From positions 1 to 5,049 of the forward strand of contig VAZS01000191.1 of the NCBI GenBank assembly GCA_005884855.1: a stretch of DNA of 5,049 nt, read 5' to 3'. The notes below the pieces were generated by a model, which worked only from the letters and a program-made list of their open reading frames with translations, had not been told where the DNA came from and did no database searches. The DNA comes from Alphaproteobacteria bacterium. GTDB taxonomy: Bacteria > Pseudomonadota > Alphaproteobacteria > Rhizobiales > Xanthobacteraceae. Below, in pieces: positions 1 through 5,049 of the stretch. A program made the position numbers and the translations under genes. Position 1 is the stretch's first letter. Each line of letters starts with the position of its first letter.

Positions 1-1
1 T

Positions 2-403
2 CTGGGCAAGCTCGATGCGCTCGACCGCGAGGTGCGCGAGGCAATCGCGAAAATCCCACCGAGCCGCCGCAAGGTGATCTCGACCCATGATGCGTTCGCT
101 TATTTCGCCTCAGCCTATGGCATCGAATTCATCGCACCGGTTGGGGTTTCGACCGAATCCGAACCCAGTGCCCGCGATATCGCCGCGATTATCCGGCAGA
201 TCAAAAACGAAAAGATTGCCGCGGTCTTTCTGGAAAACATCAGCGATCCCCGGCTGATCCGGCGGATAGCGGCCGAGACCGGCGCCAGGGTCGGCGGAAC
301 GCTGTATTCCGACAGTCTGACCGGCGAAAAGGGCGACGCCCCCACTTACATTGATATGGTGAGGCACAATATAAGGGCCCTGACCAGCGCGCTGGCCAAC
401 TAG
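2..403 (+). CDS. Metal (Zn/Mn) ABC transporter substrate-binding protein, C-terminal part (5' end outside window)
   Basis: This is the periplasmic binding component of a cluster-9 (TroA/ZnuA/AztC-like) metal ABC transporter, which captures Zn2+ or Mn2+ and passes it to the membrane permease. The frame is open from base 2 and gives 133 visible residues, so roughly the first half, with the signal peptide, any His-rich loop and the first ligands, lies upstream. Two expected metal-site elements are visible. One is STHDAFAYF, with a His at visible residue 29 (bases 86-88), the usual third His ligand. The other is TLYSDSL, with an Asp at residue 104 (bases 311-313), the usual carboxylate ligand. 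The stretch ENISDPRLIRRIAAETGA and the tail PTYIDMVRHNIRAL are also typical of the family. An internal GTG at 32 is not the true start, because homology continues upstream of it. Zinc is favoured over manganese only because a COG0523 GTPase with a His-rich loop follows. ZnuA and AztC cannot be told apart from this fragment, so no symbol is given. Confidence 0.9.
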   Translation: MGKLDALDREVREAIAKIPPSRRKVISTHDAFAYFASAYGIEFIAPVGVSTESEPSARDIAAIIRQIKNEKIAAVFLENISDPRLIRRIAAETGARVGGTLYSDSLTGEKGDAPTYIDMVRHNIRALTSALAN

Positions 404-404
404 G

Positions 405-420
405 GCAGGGGCCTCCCTGC
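405..420 (+). other. Hairpin just after the substrate-binding protein stop codon
   Basis: GCAGGG (405-410) and CCCTGC (415-420) form a perfect 6-bp stem around a GCCT loop, and a G-U pair (404/421) could extend it. It starts one base after the TAG stop and lies wholly inside the 50-bp gap before the GTPase gene. No T-run follows (TGCCGCGCC), so it is not a classical intrinsic terminator. It could stabilise the upstream mRNA end or partly attenuate read-through. The pairing is seen directly; the role is inferred. Confidence 0.4.
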
Positions 421-453
421 TGCCGCGCCACAAGCCCCATTCTCGGAGCCAAG

Positions 454-1503
454 ATGCCTGAATCTGAAAAAATTGCCGTGCAAAAAATTCCGGTAACAGT
501 GCTGACCGGGTATCTCGGCGCCGGCAAGACAACCCTGCTCAATCGAATTCTGTCGGAGAATCACGGCAAGAAATACGCCGTCATCGTCAACGAATTCGGC
601 GAGATCGGCATCGACAACGACCTGATCATCGGCGCCGACGAAGAAGTCTTCGAGATGAACAACGGCTGCGTTTGCTGCACCGTGCGCGGCGATCTCGTGC
701 GCATCCTCGATGGCCTGATGAAGCGCAAGGGCAAGTTCGACGCCATCATCGTCGAGACCACCGGCCTTGCCGATCCGGCGCCGGTGGCGCAGACTTTTTT
801 CGTCGACGAGGACGTGCAGAAGAATGCACGGCTCGACGCGGTGGTGACGGTGGCCGACGCCAAATGGCTGAGCGACCGGCTCAAGGACGCACCGGAGGCC
901 AAGAACCAGATCGCGTTCGCCGATGTCATCGTGCTCAACAAATCCGATCTCGTCTCCAGCGCGGAGCTGGCTGAGGTGGAGGCACGGATTCGCGCCATCA
1001 ATCCATATGCCAAGCTGCACCGTACCGAGCGCTGCCAGGTCGCGCTGTCGGACGTGCTGGAGCGCGGCGCATTCGATCTCGACCGCATCCTCGAGCTTGA
1101 GCCGGAATTTCTCGACGCCGGCGACGGTCACGGTCATCATGATCACGATCACCATCACGGCCACGATCACGGCCAGGGCCATGGCCTGAAGCATTACCAC
1201 GATGAGGACATGCAATCGCTCTCGCTGCGATCCGACAAGCCGCTCGATCCAACCAAATTCATGCCGTGGCTGCAGAACCTGGTGGCGACTGAGGGGCAAA
1301 AGATTTTGCGCTCAAAGGGCATTCTCGCCTTCAGCGACGATAACGATCGCTATGTCTTTCAGGGCGTGCACATGATGCTCGAAGGCGATCACCAGCGCGC
1401 CTGGAAAGAGGATGAGCCGCGCGAGAGCCGGCTCGTCTTCATCGGCCGCGAATTGCCCGAGCAAATCATCCGGGACGGCTTCGAGCGCTGTATCACCACG
1501 TGA
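454..1503 (+). CDS. COG0523/CobW-family GTPase with His-rich loop, putative zinc metallochaperone
   Basis: A 349-residue cytosolic G3E-class P-loop GTPase. Visible motifs are: Walker A GYLGAGKT at residues 19-26; the switch-like NEFGEIGID at about 46-54; the family's CxCC metal motif GCVCC at 71-75 (Cys72, Cys74, Cys75); ETTGLADP at 101-108; and the guanine-specificity NKSD at 162-165. A histidine-rich stretch with 12 His between residues 226 and 249 follows, then a CobW C-terminal domain at about 258-348. Members of this family move metal into target proteins at the cost of GTP. The His-rich loop and the neighbouring metal-uptake gene point to zinc (ZigA/ZNG1-like) rather than cobalamin synthesis, as no cob genes are present. 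The ATG is well supported: GGAG at 445-448 lies 5 bases upstream and the P-loop begins at the usual distance from the N-terminus. No convincing Zur box is visible in the short upstream gap, so transcription probably comes from upstream. The exact client protein is unknown. Confidence 0.93.
   Translation: MPESEKIAVQKIPVTVLTGYLGAGKTTLLNRILSENHGKKYAVIVNEFGEIGIDNDLIIGADEEVFEMNNGCVCCTVRGDLVRILDGLMKRKGKFDAIIVETTGLADPAPVAQTFFVDEDVQKNARLDAVVTVADAKWLSDRLKDAPEAKNQIAFADVIVLNKSDLVSSAELAEVEARIRAINPYAKLHRTERCQVALSDVLERGAFDLDRILELEPEFLDAGDGHGHHDHDHHHGHDHGQGHGLKHYHDEDMQSLSLRSDKPLDPTKFMPWLQNLVATEGQKILRSKGILAFSDDNDRYVFQGVHMMLEGDHQRAWKEDEPRESRLVFIGRELPEQIIRDGFERCITT
1129..1200 (+). repeat. Low-complexity CAC/CAT-GAT/GGC tract encoding the His-rich loop
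   Basis: An imperfect codon-level repeat built on CAC/CAT (His) alternating with GAT (Asp) and GGC/GGT (Gly), encoding GHGHHDHDHHHGHDHG and a looser continuation. Half of the 24 residues are His. It sits between the GTPase domain and the CobW C-terminal domain, where His-rich metal-binding linkers are usual in zinc-related COG0523 proteins. Such tracts vary in length between close relatives. Confidence 0.75.
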
Positions 1504-2522
1504 TCAAAAAATTCGATCCGGCCGATAACTCAGCCTCAATCGCATCGGTCACTGAGCAGGTGCAGCCGGTCAAGATTGGCGCGGCCGTTAGCTCTGTGCA
1601 TTTTCTTGGCGAGCGCGCCGCCTTTGTGGGTGCCGAGGAAAAGGTTTTCCTGGTCAACGAAGCGAGCGAGATCTCGCCGGTCGCCGTCCACGGCGGCGGC
1701 ATTTTGTGCGCGGCGGCGGATGGTACGCGCCTGGTTTTGGGCGGCGATGACGGCAAACTGGTTGGCCTCGATGGCAACGGCGAGGTGAAACTGGTTGCGA
1801 CCGACCCGAAGCGGCGCTGGATCGACAATGTCGCGCTGCATGCGGACGGCGCGGTGGCGTGGTCGGCCGGCAAGACCGCATTCATCCGCAGTGGCAAGTA
1901 CGAGGAGAAGTCGTTTGACGCGCCATCCACAGTCGGCGGCCTGGCGTTCGCGCCGAAAGGCCTGCGTTTGGCGATCGCGCATTATAACGGTGTGACCTTG
2001 TGGTTTCCCAACATGGCGGCCAAACCCGAAGTGCTGGAATGGGCAGGCTCGCATCTTGGCGTGACCTTCAGCCCCGATAACAAATTCCTGGTGACCGCGA
2101 TGCACGAGCCGGCGCTGCATGGCTGGCGGCTTGCGGATTCCCGACACATGCGCATGACCGGTTATCCCGGACGCGTCCGCTCGATGTCGTGGAGCGCCGG
2201 CGGCAAGGCGCTGGCGACCTCGGGCGCCGATACCGTGATCACGTGGCCGTTTGCCAGCAAGGACGGCCCGATGGGCAAGCAGCCCGCGATGCTTGCGCCG
2301 CTGCAGGCGCGCGTCTCGGTGGTGGCTTGTCATCCCAAGCAGGACATCCTCGCTGCCGGTTACAGTGACGGCACCATCTTGATGGTGCGGATGGCCGACG
2401 GCGCCGAGATCCTGGTGCGCAGGAATGAAAGCGCTCCGGTGGCGGCGCTGGCCTGGAACGGCAAAGGCACGCTGCTGGCATTTGCCGCCGAAGACGGCGA
2501 TGCAGGACTGCTGGAGGTTTAG
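1500..2522 (+). CDS. WD40-like beta-propeller protein, cytosolic, translationally coupled to the GTPase
   Basis: A 340-residue protein made almost entirely of WD40-type blades. Recurrent units of about 40 residues have a hydrophobic strand, a short turn containing D/N-G/K, and a strand ending in aromatic or hydrophobic residues. The clearest are ILCAAADGTRLVLGGDDGKL (about 68-87), GLAFAPKGLRLAIAHYNGVT (146-165), GVTFSPDNKFLVTAMHEPAL (187-206), SMSWSAGGKALATSGADTVI (228-247), a blade at about 271-298 (VVACHPKQDILAAGYSDG), and a last one at about 313-340. I estimate seven or eight blades. The classical Trp-Asp ends are degenerate. There is no signal peptide or membrane segment, so it is probably cytosolic. 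The start is the GTG at 1500, whose GTGA overlaps the GTPase TGA stop. No strong ribosome site is visible, so translation likely depends on ribosomes finishing the GTPase. Propellers of this sort serve as binding platforms; its partner, possibly the GTPase itself, is inferred from context only. Confidence 0.88.
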   Translation: MIKKFDPADNSASIASVTEQVQPVKIGAAVSSVHFLGERAAFVGAEEKVFLVNEASEISPVAVHGGGILCAAADGTRLVLGGDDGKLVGLDGNGEVKLVATDPKRRWIDNVALHADGAVAWSAGKTAFIRSGKYEEKSFDAPSTVGGLAFAPKGLRLAIAHYNGVTLWFPNMAAKPEVLEWAGSHLGVTFSPDNKFLVTAMHEPALHGWRLADSRHMRMTGYPGRVRSMSWSAGGKALATSGADTVITWPFASKDGPMGKQPAMLAPLQARVSVVACHPKQDILAAGYSDGTILMVRMADGAEILVRRNESAPVAALAWNGKGTLLAFAAEDGDAGLLEV

Positions 2523-2532
2523 CGCAGGCGGA

Positions 2533-2546
2533 GTTCCCGCCGGAAC
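2533..2546 (+). other. Small hairpin after the propeller stop codon
   Basis: GTTCC (2533-2537) pairs with GGAAC (2542-2546) around a CGCC loop, 10 bases after the TAG stop. The stem has only 5 bp and no T-run follows, so it is at best a weak pause or mRNA-stabilising element. Confidence 0.25.
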
Positions 2547-2561
2547 ATTGCGTTGCCGCAT

Positions 2562-2587
2562 CCGTTGATCTCGCCGAGATCCAACGG
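2562..2587 (+). promoter_or_regulatory. Strong hairpin abutting the start of the small membrane-protein gene
   Basis: CCGTT (2562-2566) plus GATCTC (2567-2572) pair with GAGATC (2576-2581) and AACGG (2583-2587). This gives 11 bp around a three-base GCC loop, with one bulged C at 2582. The 3' arm contains the GAGA that would be the ribosome site for the GTG at 2587, and it covers part of the GGTGA (2586-2590) that would serve the ATG at 2596. It could limit translation initiation or act as a transcription-end structure for the upstream operon, though there is no T-run. The pairing is seen directly; the function is inferred. Confidence 0.5.
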
Positions 2588-2595
2588 TGACCGAC

Positions 2596-2925
2596 ATGGC
2601 TCTGGACGAGAAGAAACGCGCCTACGGGAACGATCTCTTGCTTGCATCCGCGATGGTGGCTGCGGGGATCGTGATGAGCGGCGTGGCGCTGATGCAGCTT
2701 TCAACCCACAGTCCGCAGGTGGCGCAGGCCACGCCGCCGCTGCAGTCCTCGCCGCCCAGTCAGGACAACAAAGTACCGGCTGAATCCAAGCCGGGCGGCG
2801 AGCGCCCGACCACGCCGGCGCCCGAACCCGCGCGCCCCGATCCGCAGGCGCAGAAGGAAGGCGCCAAGGCGGCATTGCCGCCCGCTCCGGCGGAAAAAAT
2901 GGCGCCGCCGATCACCGAGAAATAG
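2596..2925 (+). CDS. Small single-pass membrane protein with proline-rich tail, unknown function
   Basis: I do not recognise a named family. The 109-residue product has a charged N-terminus (DEKKR), one hydrophobic segment at about residues 14-35 (LLLASAMVAAGIVMSGVALM), and a 74-residue tail with 18 prolines plus many Ala, Gln, Lys and Glu, probably disordered. The positive residues before the membrane segment suggest an N-in signal anchor with the tail in the periplasm. No lipobox Cys is present. I prefer the ATG at 2596, which has GGTGA at 2586-2590, complementary to the 16S tail, 5 bases upstream. A GTG at 2587 would add three residues (MTD). It follows the propeller gene by 73 bp on the same strand and may share its transcript. 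Codon use resembles the neighbouring genes, which favours a real gene over chance. A loose analogy is TonB- or TolA-like Pro-rich linkers, but nothing specific supports that. Confidence 0.65.
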   Translation: MALDEKKRAYGNDLLLASAMVAAGIVMSGVALMQLSTHSPQVAQATPPLQSSPPSQDNKVPAESKPGGERPTTPAPEPARPDPQAQKEGAKAALPPAPAEKMAPPITEK

Positions 2926-2960
2926 ATTTCGCTTTCGGAGCGACGACTGGACTTTACTGG

Positions 2961-2982
2961 ATCGCCAGCCTCCGCGGGCGAT
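2961..2982. repeat. Imperfect palindrome in the convergent gap; possible dispersed intergenic repeat or bidirectional terminator
   Basis: ATCGCCAGC (2961-2969) and GCGGGCGAT (2974-2982) form 9-base arms with a single A-G mismatch around a CTCC loop. The flanks read ACTGG on the left and GAC on the right. It is the main structured element in the 93 bp between two genes that converge on it (stops at 2925 and 3019). No T-run follows on either strand, so strict intrinsic termination is not shown. From memory, nearly identical palindromes recur between genes in Bradyrhizobium-type genomes; only one copy is visible here. Confidence 0.5.
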
Positions 2983-3018
2983 GACGTTAGAAGTGTTCAA
3001 ACGCTTCGGCCCGCACCT

Positions 3019-4452
3019 TCATCGCACCAGCACGTTCCTGAACTGCCAGGGGTCGGAGGTGTCGATGTCCTCCGGGAACAGGCCCGGCCGGTCGGTGAGC
3101 GGGGTCCAATCGGTGTAGTAGCCTTTGACGGGCCCAAGATAAGGCCGCTGGATTTCCAGGCAGCGGCGGAAATCCAACTCGTCGGCCTCGACGATCCCGG
3201 CGGCGGGATTTTCCAGCGCCCATACCATGCCGGCGAGAACCGCCGATGAGACCTGCATGCCCGTCGCATTCTGGTATGGCGCGATGTCCCGTGTTTCCTC
3301 GATCGAGAGCTGCGATCCGTACCAGTAGGCGTTCTTGGCGTGTCCGTAGAGCAGCACGCCGAGTTCATCAATGCCGTCCTCGATCTCGTTCTCATCGAGG
3401 ATGTGCCACTTCGGCTGCATCTTGCCGGTCGCGCCGAACATCTCGTGCAATGACAACACCGCATCATTGGCCGGGTGATAAGCGTAGTGGCAGGTCGGGC
3501 GATAGATCACATGAGCGCCGTCGCGCACCGTGAAATAGTCGGCGATAGAGATCGACTCATTGTGCGTGACCAGAAAGCCGTATTGCGCGCCCGGTGTTGG
3601 ACACCATGAACGCACGCGGGTGTTGGCGCCGGGCTGCAGCAGATAGATCGCCGCGGCGCAGCCGTAATCGTGGTTTCGGCCGTTGTCGGGCATCCAGGTT
3701 TCATGGGTGCCCCAGCCGAGTTCGGCGGGCTGCATGCCCTCGGACACGAAACCCTCGACCGACCAGGTGTTGACGAACACCTTCATCGGCTTCGGTTTCT
3801 TCGAGCGCTGAGTATCGCGTTCGGCGATATGGATGCCCTTGACGCCAAGCTTGTGGGCGAGTTGGCCCCAGCCCTCCCGGCTCTTCGGCTCGTTGTAGGG
3901 CGTCTTGGTGTCGCGTGCGATGTCGAGTAGCGCCTGTTTGACAAACCAGGACACCATGCCGGGATTGGCGCCACAGGTGGAGACGGCGGTGGTGCCGCCG
4001 GGGCTCTTGTGCTTGGCCGCCAGCAATGTCTCGCGAAGCGCGTAATTCGAGCGCTTCTCGGGACCGATGTTGCGGTCGAAATAAAAGCCCAGCCAGGGTT
4101 CGACGACAGTGTCGATGTAGAGCGCGCCGATTTCGCGGCACATGCTCATGATGTCGACCGAGGAGGTGTCCACCGACAGGTTGACGCAAAAGCCCTGGCC
4201 GCCGCCCGCGGTCAACACTGGCACCAGCACTTCGCGATAATTTTCGCGGGTGATCGCCTGCTTGACGAAACGCACACCGTGCGCTTTGGCGATTTCACCG
4301 TCCTCGTGTGGATCGATGATGACGAAGCGCGACTTGTCGTAGGCGAAATGTCGCTCGATCAGCGGCAACGTGCCTTTGCCGATCGAGCCAAAGCCGATCA
4401 TGACAATGGGGCCGGAAATTTTGGCGTGGATCTGCGCGGCGGACGGGCTCAT
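3019..4452 (-). CDS. hss: Homospermidine synthase
   Basis: An NAD+-dependent enzyme that joins two putrescines (or putrescine and spermidine) into the polyamine sym-homospermidine with release of ammonia (or diaminopropane). It acts in the cytosol and is typical of alphaproteobacteria. The product has 477 residues, the family's usual length. An N-terminal Rossmann motif GFGSIGKG lies at residues 20-27. From memory of the Blastochloris viridis enzyme structure, key positions have clear counterparts: Asp95 (NLSVDTSS), Asn163 (CGANPGMVSWF), Glu211 (HIAERDTQ), the cation-pi Trp230 (VNTWSVEGF), Glu238 (VSEGMQP) and His297 (VTHNES). The gene looks intact. I chose the ATG at 4452, with GGAG (complement of 4462-4465) 9 bases upstream; an adjacent TTG at 4455 would add one Met. 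It lies 49 bp downstream of the Rid-family gene on the same strand, so co-transcription is likely. Confidence 0.96.
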   Translation of the reverse strand: MSPSAAQIHAKISGPIVMIGFGSIGKGTLPLIERHFAYDKSRFVIIDPHEDGEIAKAHGVRFVKQAITRENYREVLVPVLTAGGGQGFCVNLSVDTSSVDIMSMCREIGALYIDTVVEPWLGFYFDRNIGPEKRSNYALRETLLAAKHKSPGGTTAVSTCGANPGMVSWFVKQALLDIARDTKTPYNEPKSREGWGQLAHKLGVKGIHIAERDTQRSKKPKPMKVFVNTWSVEGFVSEGMQPAELGWGTHETWMPDNGRNHDYGCAAAIYLLQPGANTRVRSWCPTPGAQYGFLVTHNESISIADYFTVRDGAHVIYRPTCHYAYHPANDAVLSLHEMFGATGKMQPKWHILDENEIEDGIDELGVLLYGHAKNAYWYGSQLSIEETRDIAPYQNATGMQVSSAVLAGMVWALENPAAGIVEADELDFRRCLEIQRPYLGPVKGYYTDWTPLTDRPGLFPEDIDTSDPWQFRNVLVR

Positions 4453-4501
4453 CAAGTTTGTCTCCGAAAACTGGGGATGCGTTTGGCGCGAACAGGAGGG
4501 A

Positions 4502-4891
4502 TCAGGCGGTGCGCCGCTTCGCGGTGACTTCGATTTCGATCTTCATCTCCGGCTTCAACAGTCCGGCGACCACAAGAAGAGTTGCGGCAGGCCTGATATT
4601 GCCGAGCTTTTCGCCGCAGACCGCGAATACCGCGTCGGCGTCGCTGCGGTCACTGACGTAATAGGTTGCGCGAACGATGTCGGCGAGGGTAAATCCGCCG
4701 TCCTTTAGCGCCGCCTCGATGCTTTTAAAACAATTTCGCGCCTGGTCGGTGACATCCGCCGGCAAGGTCATGGTGGCGTAGTCGTATCCGGTGGTGCCGG
4801 CAACGAACGCGAAATCGCCGTCGATTACGGCGCGGCTATAGCCGGCGCTCTTTTCGAAAGGCGAGCCGGTTGAAATCAGCTGGCGGGACAT
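4502..4891 (-). CDS. RidA-family (Rid/YjgF/YER057c/UK114) protein, probably lacking the catalytic arginine
   Basis: A 129-residue protein, the normal size for this trimeric cytosolic family. True RidA hydrolyses reactive enamine/imine intermediates to keto acids and ammonia. Visible family features are FVAGTTGYD (about 28-36), the helix QARNCFKSIEAALKDGGF (50-67), DIVRATYYVSD (71-81), and the C-terminal strand MKIEIEVTA (116-124). In RidA the catalytic Arg lies in a PARS/PART motif; here the equivalent reads RPAATLL, with Ala at about residue 103. It may therefore belong to the Arg-less Rid4-Rid7 groups, whose roles are mostly unknown. The start is the ATG at 4891. AGAGG lies 7 bases upstream and the protein then begins at the normal family N-terminus. 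The frame stays open to 5026, but those 45 extra residues are Arg/Pro-rich and unlike the family. It precedes hss by 49 bp and probably shares its transcript. Confidence 0.92.
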   Translation of the reverse strand: MSRQLISTGSPFEKSAGYSRAVIDGDFAFVAGTTGYDYATMTLPADVTDQARNCFKSIEAALKDGGFTLADIVRATYYVSDRSDADAVFAVCGEKLGNIRPAATLLVVAGLLKPEMKIEIEVTAKRRTA

Positions 4892-4948
4892 GGCGGGACC
4901 TCTGGGTACGACCGGCCTCGCAATGCCGTGTCTCGGGAGCGTTATCCG

Positions 4949-4969
4949 CCGAAATGGAAGCCTTTTCGG
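4949..4969 (-). other. Short inverted repeat in the rid-hss leader
   Basis: CCGAAA (4949-4954) and TTTCGG (4964-4969) can form a 6-bp stem with a 9-base loop in the leader upstream of the Rid-family start. It lies between the suggested promoter and the ribosome site. It could be a weak mRNA hairpin or a half-site pair for a regulator, or chance. Confidence 0.2.
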
Positions 4970-4982
4970 ATCACGCGCCGGT

Positions 4983-5011
4983 TTAATAGACCAGAGCGCG
5001 ATCGGACGCAA
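4983..5011 (-). promoter_or_regulatory. Candidate sigma70-type promoter for the rid-hss unit
   Basis: On the minus strand TTGCGT (5011-5006) and TATTAA (4988-4983) are separated by exactly 17 bases. They resemble the -35 (TTGACA, 3 of 6) and -10 (TATAAT, 4 of 6) elements. TATTAA lies in one of the few AT-rich patches of the 158-bp non-coding stretch 4892-5049. A start near 4976 would give a leader of about 85 bases. The match is modest and alphaproteobacterial promoters are variable. The rest of that stretch shows no gene that I can support. Confidence 0.35.
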
Positions 5012-5049
5012 AACCGCATGCGCCAAAATCAGGCGCGCTGAGGGGCGAA

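Noticed and set aside
384..395. Perfect 12-base palindrome CCAGCGCGCTGG in the last codons of the binding-protein gene
   Set aside because: It has no loop, lies in coding sequence encoding TSALA, and is unremarkable in GC-rich DNA.
404..453. Search for a Zur box (AT-rich palindrome) upstream of the GTPase gene
   Set aside because: The spacer is GC-rich with no such palindrome. Any Zur site would be upstream of the transporter genes, outside the window.
400..1299. Open frame of 299 codons on the minus strand opposite the GTPase gene
   Set aside because: The plus strand encodes an unmistakable GTPase with all its motifs. The antisense frame has no motif and low-complexity Val/His/Asp runs that mirror the His-rich loop.
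481..1514. CAAAAAATTC occurring both near the GTPase start (481-490) and near the propeller start (1505-1514), possible shared operator
   Set aside because: Both copies lie inside coding sequence and encode Lys-rich N-termini. It is not palindromic like a Zur box, and A-rich early codons are common near translation starts.
1536..2597. Long open frame of 353 codons on the minus strand opposite the propeller gene, longer than that gene itself
   Set aside because: Its translation is rich in Arg, His, Gln and Pro with no recognisable domain, as expected of the antisense of a GC-rich gene. The plus-strand frame has clear propeller blades and a coupled start.
4892..5026. N-terminal extension of the Rid-family protein to 5026
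   Set aside because: The extra 45 residues are Arg/Pro-rich, are not part of the family, and would run over the candidate promoter. The ATG at 4891 has a good ribosome site.
5020..5036. GCGCC / GGCGC inverted repeat near the right edge
   Set aside because: A 5-bp GC-only stem with a 7-base spacer is expected by chance in this composition, and the context beyond the window is missing.

Overview
The window is a GC-rich, densely packed alphaproteobacterial chromosome segment. A Bradyrhizobium/Rhodopseudomonas-type organism (family Nitrobacteraceae) is the best guess. Three things support this: the high G/C at third codon positions, an NAD-dependent bacterial homospermidine synthase of the Blastochloris viridis type, and a short palindrome of the 'GGATCGCC...GGGCGATGAC' kind that I recall as common between genes in that family. 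This is inference; no rRNA or other definitive marker is present.

Left part (2-2925, + strand): a metal-homeostasis group. It opens with the C-terminal part of a TroA/ZnuA-type zinc or manganese ABC-transporter substrate-binding protein, cut by the window edge. A COG0523/CobW-family GTPase with a histidine-rich loop follows 50 bp later. Next is a cytosolic WD40-like beta-propeller whose GTG start overlaps the GTPase stop codon by 4 bases. A small single-pass membrane protein with a proline-rich tail comes 73 bp after that. The first three look like one transcription unit for zinc capture, zinc delivery and an uncharacterised scaffold. The fourth may be read through, but it is preceded by a strong hairpin.

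Middle (2926-3018): a 93-bp convergent gap holding an imperfect palindrome that may be a dispersed intergenic repeat and/or a bidirectional terminator.

Right part (3019-4891, - strand): a two-gene unit read leftward. A RidA-family (Rid/YjgF) protein is followed 49 bp later by homospermidine synthase, which makes homospermidine from two putrescines. The RidA-like protein appears to lack the catalytic arginine of true RidA. A plausible sigma70-type promoter lies upstream at 4983-5011.

The gene families are all known. The least explained points are the propeller translationally coupled to a zinc-type COG0523 GTPase, the hairpin over the start of the small membrane-protein gene, and the pairing of an Arg-less Rid protein with homospermidine synthase. 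I saw no mobile element, CRISPR array, tRNA or rRNA.
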